64,000 nt of DNA, taken from Mycoplasmatota bacterium. Lineage in GTDB: Bacteria; Bacillota_I; Bacilli_A; RF39; UBA660. The notes beneath the pieces were generated by a model that was not told where the DNA came from, made no database searches, and saw only the letters and a list, made by a program, of their open reading frames with translations. The DNA lies in NCBI GenBank assembly GCA_022774645.1, contig JALFKQ010000035.1, positions 62,001 to 126,000 of the forward strand, read 5' to 3'. Numbering within the stretch: the first letter of the stretch is position 1; each line of letters begins with the position of its first letter. The position numbers and the translations under genes are program-made. Positions 25,510 through 34,217 of this stretch are shown one piece after another.

Positions 25510-25829
25510 TATTTTTCTCCCTTCAATACCTTAATAAGTTCAATGTTTAACTTTTCATAAGGAACTCCAATAATAGCAGTCCTTAATATTATAACATAAT
25601 CATATGAAGAATTAATATTATTTTTCATAAGAAAATCCTTAATTCTTCTTTTATATAAATTTCTTGTATGTGCTTTACCTATTTTTTTACCAACACTTAT
25701 ACAAAATCTATTATAATTTAAGTCATTTTTTGCATAATATATTACAAAATACTTATTAACAATCTTTTTATTACTTTTTATAATTTCTTGTATTTCTTCA
25801 TTTTTTCTTACAATAAATTTCTTATTCAT
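25509..25829 (-). CDS. rnpA: ribonuclease P protein component
   Basis: Protein subunit of RNase P that helps bind the 5' leader of pre-tRNA. The signature SVGKKIGKAHTRNLYKRRIKDFLMKN is near the centre. 106 residues, normal. In the conserved rpmH-rnpA-yidC-jag order. The RNA subunit is not in this window. Confidence 0.94.
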   Translation of the reverse strand: MNKKFIVRKNEEIQEIIKSNKKIVNKYFVIYYAKNDLNYNRFCISVGKKIGKAHTRNLYKRRIKDFLMKNNINSSYDYVIILRTAIIGVPYEKLNIELIKVLKGEK

Positions 25830-25849
25830 ATAACTCCTCTAAAAAATAT

Positions 25850-25883
25850 TATAATAAAAAAATTACTTATTTAAAAGTAATTT
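25850..25883 (-). terminator. attenuating terminator between rpmH and rnpA
   Basis: AAATTACTT (25860-25868) pairs with AAGTAATTT (25875-25883), followed by TTTTATTA on the minus strand. It lies between rpmH and rnpA, so it probably ends most rpmH transcripts and lowers expression of the rest of the operon. Confidence 0.7.
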
Positions 25884-25885
25884 AG

Positions 25886-26008
25886 TTATTTTGCTAATTC
25901 TTTTCTTCCTTTTGCTCTTCTAGATTTTAATACATTAGTTCCTTTTCTTGCTAAAAATCCAGATGTTTTGCTTTTCTTTCTATTATTAGGTTGAAACGTT
26001 CTTTTCAT
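25886..26008 (-). CDS. rpmH: 50S ribosomal protein L34
   Basis: A 40-residue very basic protein ([18 protein letters not shown] ... [14 protein letters not shown]). It is about 4 residues shorter than the usual 44 in the loop after GFLAR. GGAGG lies about 9 bases before the ATG at 26008. First gene of the rpmH-rnpA-yidC-jag operon. Confidence 0.96.
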   Translation of the reverse strand: MKRTFQPNNRKKSKTSGFLARKGTNVLKSRRAKGRKELAK

Positions 26009-26041
26009 AATTTAATCCTCCATTCCTTCTTTGCTTAATAG

Positions 26042-26070
26042 ATTATAAACTATTGATAATAAAAAGTCAA
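26042..26070 (-). promoter_or_regulatory. strong promoter of rpmH
   Basis: On the minus strand TTGACT (26070-26065), 17-base spacer, TATAAT (26047-26042). It abuts the stop codon of the gene at 26071. Confidence 0.85.
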
Positions 26071-27543
26071 TCATTTGTATTCTATTAAATTTATTAAAGA
26101 ATTCCTAAGTTCCACAAAATTTTGATACTTATCTATATATTTATATAAATCTTTTAAAAAGTCTTCTCCGCTTACAATTTTACCATCTTTTAGATACACT
26201 ATAGAGTTAACAGGAATTGAATTAAGAACACTATTTTCTTTAAAATATTCCTTAATAGTTGTTTTTTTACCATCAAAAGTATCAATAACCTTATTTCCAT
26301 ATTCAATATTTAAAGGAAAAATAAAGGTTTCTTTTTTTGAAAAATCTTCCTCTTCTTTTATATCTAACTCTACTTTATAGTTCTTTTTGATAGTAAATTT
26401 TAATATTTTGTTTACTTCATCTAATGGAAATCCCATTTTTTTATAAGCAAAGAAACCACTTGAAAATAGTAACATTAACTGATAAATATGATCATTATTC
26501 ATATTTAAAAAATTCAAATCTTGTGCAACATTTTTATAGTTATCAGATAAAATCTTACTATATATACTATAAAAATAACTATAATATTTACTACTTTCTT
26601 CTTTTTTTATAACATTTTCATAAAATTTTGAATATATAGCATTCAAATAATCCTCACAGCCAAATGAAATAATTCTTTTATCGTCTTTATGCTCAAAATA
26701 TATCATTTTGTCTTCATCCAATTTAAGATTAAACTCACTCATTTCAAAACTACCTATATCTAAAGAAGAGTTATAATCAAATAATTCAAATATATCTTTA
26801 TTATTAATAATAATGTCTAATGTTTTATAAATTATTAACAGCATCCTTTTTTTATTTAGCTTTCTTTCAATTTTATACTTATTTAATACATATTCATAAT
26901 AATCTTTTAATAAAGAAAAGTTTTCAATTTCAAATTTTTCTTTATTAAAATTACTAAAATATTCATACAAAAGTACAAAATAAAAATTTTTAAAATTATA
27001 AGGTCTATATTCAGAAGAAATTCCCAACAAATTGGTTTGAGGTATAAATGGAATAATTCTTGATTTAACTTCATTATCAATATCATCATCGTTCTTAAAA
27101 TAGTTAATAATTTTTTTAGCATTGTTAACATTATCTACTCTTATTTGCAAAAGAGGATTTTTAACTACCTTCATTAATTTAATTTTAGAATTCATTTTAT
27201 TTTCTATTAAAAAATTTAAAATTTTTATTGTTATTTTCTCATAATTATTTTCAAAAACTGGTACATCAATTATGATGTCAGGTATTGAAACATTCTGTAA
27301 ATTATATTCTAGGTTTATTTTATAAGAATATTTAAATTCTTTATATGAGAATTTTGCCTTACTTTCGGGCAAAATTGACAATATCTGTTCAAAAATTTTT
27401 TTAGTTATTTGAATTATATTTTTATTTAAATCACCTATTTTTACATTAAAACATAAACAAGTATTTATAAATTCTTCAAAATTTTTTTGTTCATAAATTG
27501 TATATAACTTTTTAAAATAATTTTCTATCTGCATTCTATCCAT
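26071..27543 (-). CDS. unrecognised 490-residue protein beside oriC
   Basis: A well-formed gene with AGGAGA about 10 bases before the ATG. It is predicted soluble, with no signal peptide, no membrane helix and no recognisable nucleotide-binding motif; it is rich in Lys, Tyr, Phe and Asn with many predicted helices. It stands between rpmH and dnaA, which are normally neighbours. It reads away from oriC, so its start lies at the edge of the DnaA-box region. By location only, a link to replication or the origin is possible. I recognise no family. Confidence 0.75.
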   Translation of the reverse strand: MDRMQIENYFKKLYTIYEQKNFEEFINTCLCFNVKIGDLNKNIIQITKKIFEQILSILPESKAKFSYKEFKYSYKINLEYNLQNVSIPDIIIDVPVFENNYEKITIKILNFLIENKMNSKIKLMKVVKNPLLQIRVDNVNNAKKIINYFKNDDDIDNEVKSRIIPFIPQTNLLGISSEYRPYNFKNFYFVLLYEYFSNFNKEKFEIENFSLLKDYYEYVLNKYKIERKLNKKRMLLIIYKTLDIIINNKDIFELFDYNSSLDIGSFEMSEFNLKLDEDKMIYFEHKDDKRIISFGCEDYLNAIYSKFYENVIKKEESSKYYSYFYSIYSKILSDNYKNVAQDLNFLNMNNDHIYQLMLLFSSGFFAYKKMGFPLDEVNKILKFTIKKNYKVELDIKEEEDFSKKETFIFPLNIEYGNKVIDTFDGKKTTIKEYFKENSVLNSIPVNSIVYLKDGKIVSGEDFLKDLYKYIDKYQNFVELRNSLINLIEYK

Positions 27544-27584
27544 ATTTATCTTCTCTCCTACACCATTTTATCATAAAAAAAATA

Positions 27585-27654
27585 TTATGTTAACTTATTT
27601 TTAAATTTATTATGTTAACTTTATCAACAATGTATCAACATTTTATGTTAACTT
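27585..27654 (+). repeat. three direct copies of TTATGTTAACTT at oriC
   Basis: Exact 12-mers at 27585-27596, 27610-27621 and 27643-27654. In copies two and three the last T residues run straight into a DnaA box (TTATCAACA at 27621 and 27653). The GTTAAC core is palindromic. Confidence 0.75.
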
Positions 27655-27804
27655 ATCAACAAGTTATTAACAATTCAAGTTTACATAATATTTTTAAATT
27701 GTTGATATTGTGGATAACTATAAAAAATAATCTAAATATAAAGAAAAAAATGTTTACAAAATGTGGATATCTTGTTAATATAAGTGTTAATAAATTTTTT
27801 TGTT

Positions 27805-27832
27805 TTGACATTAAAAAAAGTTGATTTATAAT
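27805..27832 (+). promoter_or_regulatory. promoter of dnaA
   Basis: TTGACA (27805-27810), 16-base spacer, TATAAT (27827-27832), consensus hexamers. It lies downstream of the DnaA boxes. Confidence 0.8.
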
Positions 27833-27870
27833 TTATCTTAGAAAGACAAAAAGAAAGGAAGTAAATATAT

Positions 27871-29262
27871 ATGGATATTGAAGATATATGGGTAAAATTC
27901 TTATCAAAAATAAAATCAAAAGTATCTTTGATGTCATATAATTATATATTCAAAGATCTTAGAATTCATTCTTATGACGATAGTAAAATAGTTATTATAG
28001 TGCCAAACAATGAATTGTTATTACAAAATATAACTAAAAACTATGTAACATTAATTGAAGATACATTAAATGATATAACGAATGATACATGTACTATTGA
28101 ATATATTTTTCAAAAAGATGTTGATAAATTGTCAAAAAAGAAAGAAAAACCAAGAATTATTGAAGAAAATATAGAAGAAGACTTTAATGATTTAAAAAAT
28201 TATAAATATTCAAGTAATTTTAATCCAAAACATACTTTTGATACTTTTATAGTTGGGGATTCAAATAAATTAGCTTATGGTACAGCTATGGCGGTAGCAC
28301 AAAACCCAGGTAAACTATATAATCCATACTTTATCTATGCCAAAAGTGGACTTGGCAAAACTCACTTAATGCATGCAATAGGCAATTACATCGTTCTTCA
28401 TTCAGATAAAAGAGTCCTATATATTAAGGCAGAAGAATTTGCAAATGATTACAGAGCAATAATAAATACTAAAAATAAATATGGTAACAATATTACTTAT
28501 TTAGAAGCATTTAGAGAAAAATATAGAGATGTAGATGTATTAATGATAGATGATATTCAATTTTTAGATAATAAAGTAAAATCACAAATGGAATTTACTA
28601 ATACATTTAATAGCTTATATGAAAATGAAAAACAAATTGTAATAGCCTCTGATAGATCAATAAATGACTATGAACTATTAGAAGAAAGACTTAAAACAAG
28701 ATTTAGATGGGGTTTAACATCATCTATTAATCCACCAGATATAGACTTAAAGAAAAATATTATAAAAAACAAAATAATGGTATATAATTTTGATTTAGAT
28801 ATTAAAGATGAGGTGGTAGAATATATTGCTAGTAATTGTGGAAGTAGTGTAAGAGATTTAGAAGGTGCAATAACAAGAGTAGTTGCCTACAAAGCAACAT
28901 TTAATATATCGGAAGTAACACTAGATATAGCAAGGGAAGCTCTACAAGAATTTGTTTCAAAAACAGTATATAGAACAAATTCAGTAAGTAAAATAATAGA
29001 TATAGTTGCTAAATACTTTGGCTTAGAACCTGCAATGTTAAAAGGAAAAATGAAGAAAAAGAATGTAACAGATGCAAGAGCAATAGCAATGTATTTAAGT
29101 CGAATAATGACTGACGAAAGCCTACAAAGAATAGGATTAGAATTTGGAGGAAGAGATCATTCAACTGTTATATATTCACATGAAAAAATTTCTAATGAAT
29201 TAAAAACGAACACGACCCTACAAGAAGAAATAAAAACACTAAAAGAAAAAATATGTGAATAA
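27871..29262 (+). CDS. dnaA: chromosomal replication initiator DnaA
   Basis: Binds DnaA boxes and melts oriC. Domain I (1-80), a linker (about 85-125), an AAA+ domain with AKSGLGKTHLMHA (Walker A) and DVLMIDDIQFL (Walker B), and domain IV with the DNA-binding signature GGRDHSTVIYS near the end. 463 residues, full length. Site AGGAAG before the ATG. DnaA boxes flank the gene on both sides. Confidence 0.97.
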   Translation: MDIEDIWVKFLSKIKSKVSLMSYNYIFKDLRIHSYDDSKIVIIVPNNELLLQNITKNYVTLIEDTLNDITNDTCTIEYIFQKDVDKLSKKKEKPRIIEENIEEDFNDLKNYKYSSNFNPKHTFDTFIVGDSNKLAYGTAMAVAQNPGKLYNPYFIYAKSGLGKTHLMHAIGNYIVLHSDKRVLYIKAEEFANDYRAIINTKNKYGNNITYLEAFREKYRDVDVLMIDDIQFLDNKVKSQMEFTNTFNSLYENEKQIVIASDRSINDYELLEERLKTRFRWGLTSSINPPDIDLKKNIIKNKIMVYNFDLDIKDEVVEYIASNCGSSVRDLEGAITRVVAYKATFNISEVTLDIAREALQEFVSKTVYRTNSVSKIIDIVAKYFGLEPAMLKGKMKKKNVTDARAIAMYLSRIMTDESLQRIGLEFGGRDHSTVIYSHEKISNELKTNTTLQEEIKTLKEKICE

Positions 29263-29288
29263 ATTAACAAGTTACTAACATCTTAACA

Positions 29289-29323
29289 ACGATAAATTTA
29301 CATAAGAATGTAGTATTTATCGT
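29289..29323 (+). repeat. inverted repeat after dnaA
   Basis: ACGATAAAT (29289-29297) and ATTTATCGT (29315-29323) with a 17-base loop. There is no T tail, so it is a weak terminator candidate; it may be a protein site. Confidence 0.45.
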
Positions 29324-29335
29324 ATTATAAATGAG

Positions 29336-29362
29336 TTATCAACAATATTAACACTCTATAAT
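29336..29362 (+). promoter_or_regulatory. dnaN promoter region with overlapping DnaA box
   Basis: A perfect TTATCAACA box (29336-29344) lies where the -35 of a TATAAT (29357-29362) should be. DnaA binding here could repress dnaN transcription. Confidence 0.5.
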
Positions 29363-29400
29363 AATAATAAATATATAAATAAATAAGGAGGAAAAAAATT

Positions 29401-30519
29401 ATGAAAATGTTAATAGAAAAAAATATTTTAATGGAAGGATTAAATTGTGTAAGTAAAGCTTTATCAACAAGAAATATAATTCCTGTATTAAATGGTATTA
29501 AATTTGAACTAACAAAAGACGGACTATATCTAACAGCAACAGACAATGATATTACTATACAAACATTTATCGACAAAAAAGATATTAAAAGCATAGATGA
29601 AGTAGGATGTACAATAATTTATGGTAAAACTTTACTAAATACTATTAGTAAATTACAAAATACAAATATATTAGTAGAAAATTTTGAAAATAATGAAGTA
29701 TCTTTTAAAACAGAAAGTGGAGGAATTTATGATTTTCCTTGCTTTAATCAAGAAGACTTTCCTAATATTAAATTAGAAGAAGTTAAACATCCTATAAAAT
29801 TAGATAGTCAAAAATTTAAAGAAATAATTAGTAAAACATCATTTGCTTGTTCACTTCAAGAAAGTAGACCATTATTAACTGGTGTTAATATAAAGTTAAT
29901 AGGTGATATATTCGAATGTGTTGCAACTGATTCTTACAGATTATCAAAAGTAACAATTAAATTAGATTCAATGTATAATGAAAATATTAATATGGTAATA
30001 CCAGCTAGAAATATAAATGAACTTGTTAAAACAATTGGAAGTGAGTCTGAGTTAGAAATACATGTATTTCCAAATAAAGCATTATTCAAATTTGATAATA
30101 TAATATTTCAAACATCATTATTAGATGGAACTTATCCTAATACAGACAATTCAATACCAAAAGAATTTAAATATAAAATAAAAGCTAATTTAAAAGATTT
30201 ATATAGCTTATTAGATACAGCTTCGTCTTTAACTCAATCAAAAGATAAAAATATAGTGGATATGGAGATAAATGGTAGTGATCTTATTATAAGAGCTGCA
30301 AGTACAGAAGGAAAAGGAAAAGATAAAATAAATATTATTAATGAAACAGAAAATGATATAAAAATATCCTTCAGTGTTAAATATATGATGGAAGCATTAA
30401 AAGTATTTACACAAGAAGAAATATATATATTATTAAATGGTGAAATTAACCCAATAATATTAAAAGAAACAGAAAATGAAGAACTAATTGAATTAATTTT
30501 ACCAATGAAGACATACTAA
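29401..30519 (+). CDS. dnaN: DNA polymerase III beta subunit (sliding clamp)
   Basis: Ring-shaped processivity clamp loaded by the DnaX/HolB complex, whose genes are also in this window. Three clamp folds are readable over 372 residues. FEVVATDSYRLS-like FECVATDSYRLSK and the C-terminal LPMKTY (family LPMR) match the family. AGGAGG before the ATG at 29401. Confidence 0.96.
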   Translation: MKMLIEKNILMEGLNCVSKALSTRNIIPVLNGIKFELTKDGLYLTATDNDITIQTFIDKKDIKSIDEVGCTIIYGKTLLNTISKLQNTNILVENFENNEVSFKTESGGIYDFPCFNQEDFPNIKLEEVKHPIKLDSQKFKEIISKTSFACSLQESRPLLTGVNIKLIGDIFECVATDSYRLSKVTIKLDSMYNENINMVIPARNINELVKTIGSESELEIHVFPNKALFKFDNIIFQTSLLDGTYPNTDNSIPKEFKYKIKANLKDLYSLLDTASSLTQSKDKNIVDMEINGSDLIIRAASTEGKGKDKINIINETENDIKISFSVKYMMEALKVFTQEEIYILLNGEINPIILKETENEELIELILPMKTY

Positions 30520-30542
30520 AAACGAAGAAATTCGTTTTTTTA
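30520..30542 (+). terminator. terminator of dnaN
   Basis: AAACGAA, loop GAAA, TTCGTTT, then T run, directly after the dnaN stop. Confidence 0.75.
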
Positions 30543-30567
30543 ATTGAAAAAATAATTTTTTTACTTT

Positions 30568-30594
30568 TTCGACATATTTCGACAAAATTCGACA
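30568..30594 (+). promoter_or_regulatory. three phased TTCGACA repeats before comK-like gene
   Basis: TTCGACA at 30568-30574, 30578-30584 and 30588-30594, exactly 10 bases apart, i.e. on one face of the helix. The middle and last copies contain TCGACA, which can act as a -35 for TATGTT (30602-30607) or TATAGT (30610-30615). This looks like an operator for a cooperative regulator. Confidence 0.6.
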
Positions 30595-30645
30595 AATAGT
30601 ATATGTTATTATAGTGGCCATTAAAAAAGAAAGGGGGAAAATATA

Positions 30646-31101
30646 ATGAATTATGAAATAACATATGACACACAAATGATAGCACCTATAGATAAGAATA
30701 AATCAAAAGTAATAGAAACTGATGCAGAATATATAATAGATACTCCCGTGTTAAATATTCTTGAACATAGTTGTGAATACTTTGGAAGTTCTTATGAAGG
30801 TAGAAAAGAAGGAACAAAAAAGTTATTAGGCATAACACATAAATCACCAATAATAGTCGAGGAAAGTAGAAAAATAATATTTTTTCCTACATCATCTGCT
30901 GAAAATAAAGACTGTATTTGGATCAATCTAGAAAAAATAGATAAATATTTCAAACTTGGTCCTAAAAAGTCCGCAATAAGATTTCGAAATGGTGATTTTT
31001 TAGAATTTGATGTATCATATGGATCATTATCTAATCAAATTTTAAGAGCAACAAGACTAAAATTTATACTTGAAGAAAGAGTATTAAAAAAAGATAATTA
31101 A
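30646..31101 (+). CDS. comK: ComK-family competence transcription factor
   Basis: ComK is the master activator of DNA uptake genes in Bacillus. The protein shows the family core YFGSSYEGRKEGTKKLLGITHKSP, then IIFFPTSSAENKDCIWI and SYGSLSNQILRATRL. At 151 residues it lacks roughly the last 35-40 residues of B. subtilis ComK, the region bound by the MecA adaptor. It replaces yaaA between dnaN and recF. GGGGG lies 8 bases before the ATG. It is bounded by terminators on both sides, hence its own transcript. Family call firm; competence function is inference. Confidence 0.88.
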   Translation: MNYEITYDTQMIAPIDKNKSKVIETDAEYIIDTPVLNILEHSCEYFGSSYEGRKEGTKKLLGITHKSPIIVEESRKIIFFPTSSAENKDCIWINLEKIDKYFKLGPKKSAIRFRNGDFLEFDVSYGSLSNQILRATRLKFILEERVLKKDN

Positions 31102-31121
31102 ATATAAAATTATCTTTTTTT
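31091..31121 (+). terminator. terminator of comK-like gene
   Basis: AAGATAATT (31091-31099) pairs with AATTATCTT (31108-31116), followed by seven T. Confidence 0.8.
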
Positions 31122-31165
31122 ATATGTCAATTTATGTTATAATTATATTGTCGTGTAGGTGTATC

Positions 31166-31171
31166 TATAAT
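31166..31171 (+). promoter_or_regulatory. -10 element for recF-gyrB-gyrA
   Basis: TATAAT about 28 bases before the ribosome site; the region 17 bases upstream has no good -35. Confidence 0.35.
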
Positions 31172-31198
31172 ACATAAAAATTAAAAAAGGGGGGTTAA

Positions 31199-31231
31199 AT
31201 GAAGTTTAAAAATGAATATAACAAAAATTGA
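31199..31231 (+). CDS. possible 10-codon leader peptide overlapping recF start
   Basis: The only strong ribosome site here, GGGGGG (31189-31194), lies 4 bases before an ATG at 31199 that reads MKFKNEYNKN and stops with TGA at 31229-31231, inside recF. The recF ATG (31212) is in another frame, 17 bases from that site. RecF may be translated by coupling from this peptide. It could also be chance. Confidence 0.35.
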   Translation: MKFKNEYNKN

Positions 31232-32294
31232 GCTGATGAATTTTAGAAATTATACTAAAAAAACCTTTGATAATTTTTCAAACTTAAACATCATTATTGG
31301 TAAAAATGGAATAGGTAAAACAAGTATTATAGAATCCATTTATTTAGGAAGTTTAGCTAAATCTTTTAAAACAAATAATGAATTATCAATAATTAAAGAA
31401 GGAAAAGACTTTTTTAGGATAAAAGTTTATTATTTTGATTATGGTCCAAAGAAGAATTTAGAACTATTTTTAGACAAAAATGGTAAGAAAACAAAGATTA
31501 ATTCAAAACTGCAAAGAAAATTAAGTGATTTTATATCACAATATAGAATAATTATGTTATCACCAGATGAACTAAAACTTATAAAATCTTCACCAAATAC
31601 TAGAAGAAACTATTTAAATATTCAATTATCACAATTGCATAAGGAATATATTCACTATTTAAATAATTATACTGTTTTAATTAAGAATAAAAATGATTAC
31701 TTAAAAAAATTAATGCTAAATAGTAATCTCGATACTAGATATTTAGATATATTAGATGAAAAAATTGTGGAAAACGGTATAAAAATATATGAATATAGAA
31801 AAAAATATATTAATTTAATAAATAACAATATTAACAATATATTTAAAAATTACAGTAAAAATCAAAAAATTGAAATTAAGTATGAATCTGACTATTCCTT
31901 AGAAGATAAAGAAAGACTAATAAACTTTTTAAAGAAAAATAGAACAAAAGAAATAAACTTAGGCATGACAAATCATGGTATACACCGAGATGATTTTACT
32001 TTTTATCAAAATGGTAATAATTCTAAAGAATATAGTTCACAAGGAATACAAAAACTGATTGTTTTAGCAATGAAATTATCTGAGGTAAAAATATTCATAG
32101 AAAACTATGATATAAAACCTATACTATTACTCGATGATTTATTTAGTGAACTAGATGAAGCAAATAGAAATAATATATTTAAATCATTAGATAAAAGTAT
32201 ACAAATATTTATAACAACTACTGACTTAAAAAACATAAATAAGAAAATAGTTGATAGAGCAAAAATATATAATTTAGACGAGAAGGAGAATTAG
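31212..32294 (+). CDS. recF: recombination mediator RecF
   Basis: SMC-like ATPase that helps load RecA at gaps. IELMNFRNYTKKTF start, Walker A GKNGIGKTS, a central helical region, signature SSQGIQKLIVLAMKL and Walker B ILLLDDLFSELD. 360 residues. Directly abuts gyrB (no gap), with AAGGAGAA for gyrB inside its end. Confidence 0.95.
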   Translation: MNITKIELMNFRNYTKKTFDNFSNLNIIIGKNGIGKTSIIESIYLGSLAKSFKTNNELSIIKEGKDFFRIKVYYFDYGPKKNLELFLDKNGKKTKINSKLQRKLSDFISQYRIIMLSPDELKLIKSSPNTRRNYLNIQLSQLHKEYIHYLNNYTVLIKNKNDYLKKLMLNSNLDTRYLDILDEKIVENGIKIYEYRKKYINLINNNINNIFKNYSKNQKIEIKYESDYSLEDKERLINFLKKNRTKEINLGMTNHGIHRDDFTFYQNGNNSKEYSSQGIQKLIVLAMKLSEVKIFIENYDIKPILLLDDLFSELDEANRNNIFKSLDKSIQIFITTTDLKNINKKIVDRAKIYNLDEKEN

Positions 32295-34205
32295 ATGAAA
32301 GAAGAGTATGGAGTTAATGATATTCAAGTATTAGAAGGCTTAGAAGCTGTTCGTAAAAGACCAGGAATGTATATTGGAACAACTGGCGAAAGAGGTCTTC
32401 ATCACTTAGTATGGGAAATAGTTGACAACTCAGTTGATGAAGCACTTGCTGGATACTGTGATGATATTGAAATTATTATAAACGAAGACAATAGTGTTAG
32501 TGTAAGAGATGATGGAAGAGGAATGCCAACAGGTGTTCATCCAAAAACAGGAGTATCTACAGTAGAAACAATATTTACAGTATTACATGCTGGAGGTAAA
32601 TTTGGCGGAGGCGGATACAAAGTATCTGGTGGTCTACATGGAGTAGGTGCATCAGTAGTTAATGCATTGTCAGAATGGCTAGAAGTAAAAGTATATAGAG
32701 ATGGAAAAATTTATCATCAAAGATTTGAAAAAGGTGGTCACCCAGTAAAACCATTAGAGATAATAGGAGACTGTGATCCAAATAGAACAGGTACTACCGT
32801 TACTTTTAAACCAGATTCACAAATATTTGAAGAAACAACAGTATTCAATTATGAAATATTAAAAAGTAGAACAAGAGAATTAGCTTTCTTAAATAAAGGA
32901 TTAAGAATAATTCTTAGTGACTTAAGAACAGGAGCAAAAGATGAGTTTTTATATAATGGTGGTTTAATTGAATATGTCAAATTATTAAATACAAATAAGA
33001 AGCCAGTGCATGATGATATAGTGTATGTTGAAGGAGCAGAAGATAATATTAGCATAGAAGTTGCTATGCAATATAATGATGGTTATTCAAGTAATATATA
33101 TTCATTTACTAATAATATTCATACTGTTGAAGGTGGAACTCATGAAGATGGTGTGAGACTAGCATTATCAAGAGTAATTAACAATTATGCTAGAAATAAT
33201 GGAATATTGAAAGAAAAAGATGATTCACTTACACAAGATGATGTAAAAGAAGGTATAACACTAGTTATATCATGTAAGCATCCAAATCCACAATTTGAAG
33301 GGCAGACAAAAACAAAATTAGGAAATGTAGAAGTAAGAAAGATAGCAAGTAATGTATTTGGAGCAGGATTAGAAAAATTTTTATTAGAAAATCCAGATCA
33401 AGCAAAAGCCATAATAGAAAAAGTAATGCTAGCATCACGAGCAAGAGTTGCAGCTAAAAAAGCAAGAGAATTAACAAGAAGAAAAGGTGACTTAGAAATA
33501 ACAAATTTCTATGGAAAATTAACAGATTGTAAGAGTAAAGATCCTAGTGAATCTGAAATATTCTTAGTCGAGGGAGATTCTGCCGGTGGTTCTGCTAAAA
33601 AAGGTAGAGATTATATGACCCAAGCAATTCTACCATTGAGAGGAAAAATATTAAATGTAGAAAAAGCTAGATTAGATAGAGCATTAAGCAATGAAGAAAT
33701 AAGAACAATTGTTACAGCATTTGGTACAGGAATCGGTGAAGAATTTGATTTATCAAAATTAAGATATCATAAAATTATAATAATGACCGATGCCGATGTT
33801 GATGGATCTCACATTAGAATACTATTATTAACATTATTTTATAGATTTTTTAAGCCAGTTGTTGAACATGGTTATGTATATGCAGCTAATCCACCACTTT
33901 ATAAAATTGTTTATGGAAAAAATATTAAATATGTATTATCAGATGAAGAAAAAGACGAATATGTTAAAACTTTACCTGAAAATGCTAAATATATAATTAC
34001 TCGTATGAAAGGTCTTGGTGAAATGGATGCAGATGAATTAAGAGATACAACAATGTCAAAAGCAGATAGAATATTAAGACAAATAACTGTTGATGATGTA
34101 ATGGCAGCAGATGAAATATTTACAACATTGATGGGAGAAGAAGTAGAGCCAAGAAAGAAATTTATTGAAGAAAATGCACTAGATGTAGAAAATCTAGACA
34201 TATAA
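32295..34205 (+). CDS. gyrB: DNA gyrase subunit B
   Basis: ATPase subunit of gyrase. GHKL motifs [22 protein letters not shown], and [34 protein letters not shown] and DADVDGSHI. 636 residues, no insertion. Followed by gyrA, as in the Bacillus origin. Confidence 0.97.
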   Translation: MKEEYGVNDIQVLEGLEAVRKRPGMYIGTTGERGLHHLVWEIVDNSVDEALAGYCDDIEIIINEDNSVSVRDDGRGMPTGVHPKTGVSTVETIFTVLHAGGKFGGGGYKVSGGLHGVGASVVNALSEWLEVKVYRDGKIYHQRFEKGGHPVKPLEIIGDCDPNRTGTTVTFKPDSQIFEETTVFNYEILKSRTRELAFLNKGLRIILSDLRTGAKDEFLYNGGLIEYVKLLNTNKKPVHDDIVYVEGAEDNISIEVAMQYNDGYSSNIYSFTNNIHTVEGGTHEDGVRLALSRVINNYARNNGILKEKDDSLTQDDVKEGITLVISCKHPNPQFEGQTKTKLGNVEVRKIASNVFGAGLEKFLLENPDQAKAIIEKVMLASRARVAAKKARELTRRKGDLEITNFYGKLTDCKSKDPSESEIFLVEGDSAGGSAKKGRDYMTQAILPLRGKILNVEKARLDRALSNEEIRTIVTAFGTGIGEEFDLSKLRYHKIIIMTDADVDGSHIRILLLTLFYRFFKPVVEHGYVYAANPPLYKIVYGKNIKYVLSDEEKDEYVKTLPENAKYIITRMKGLGEMDADELRDTTMSKADRILRQITVDDVMAADEIFTTLMGEEVEPRKKFIEENALDVENLDI

Positions 34206-34217
34206 TAGGAGGTAACA

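Larger units (their letters stand above)
27544..27870. other. replication origin region (oriC) upstream of dnaA
   Basis: Non-coding, A+T-rich, with DnaA boxes TTATCAACA at 27621-27629 and 27653-27661, TTATTAACA at 27664-27672, perfect TTATCCACA on the minus strand at 27709-27717 and TTATTAACA on the minus strand at 27785-27793. One-mismatch boxes lie at 27632, 27700 and 27762. An A+T-rich stretch at about 27772-27840 could be the unwinding element. Gene direction flips here. Confidence 0.88.

Noticed and set aside
27612..27824. 70-codon open frame on the plus strand within oriC
   Set aside because: It spans the DnaA boxes, has no ribosome site and an unlikely composition; it arises from A+T-rich sequence.
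29325..29594. Minus-strand frame overlapping the start of dnaN
   Set aside because: Antisense shadow of dnaN with no ribosome site; the hydrophobic composition is typical of reverse frames in A+T-rich genes.
30547..30559. AAAA-n5-TTTT box upstream of the comK-like gene, suggesting ComK autoregulation
   Set aside because: The pattern is expected often by chance in this A+T-rich DNA and I see no correctly spaced second box.
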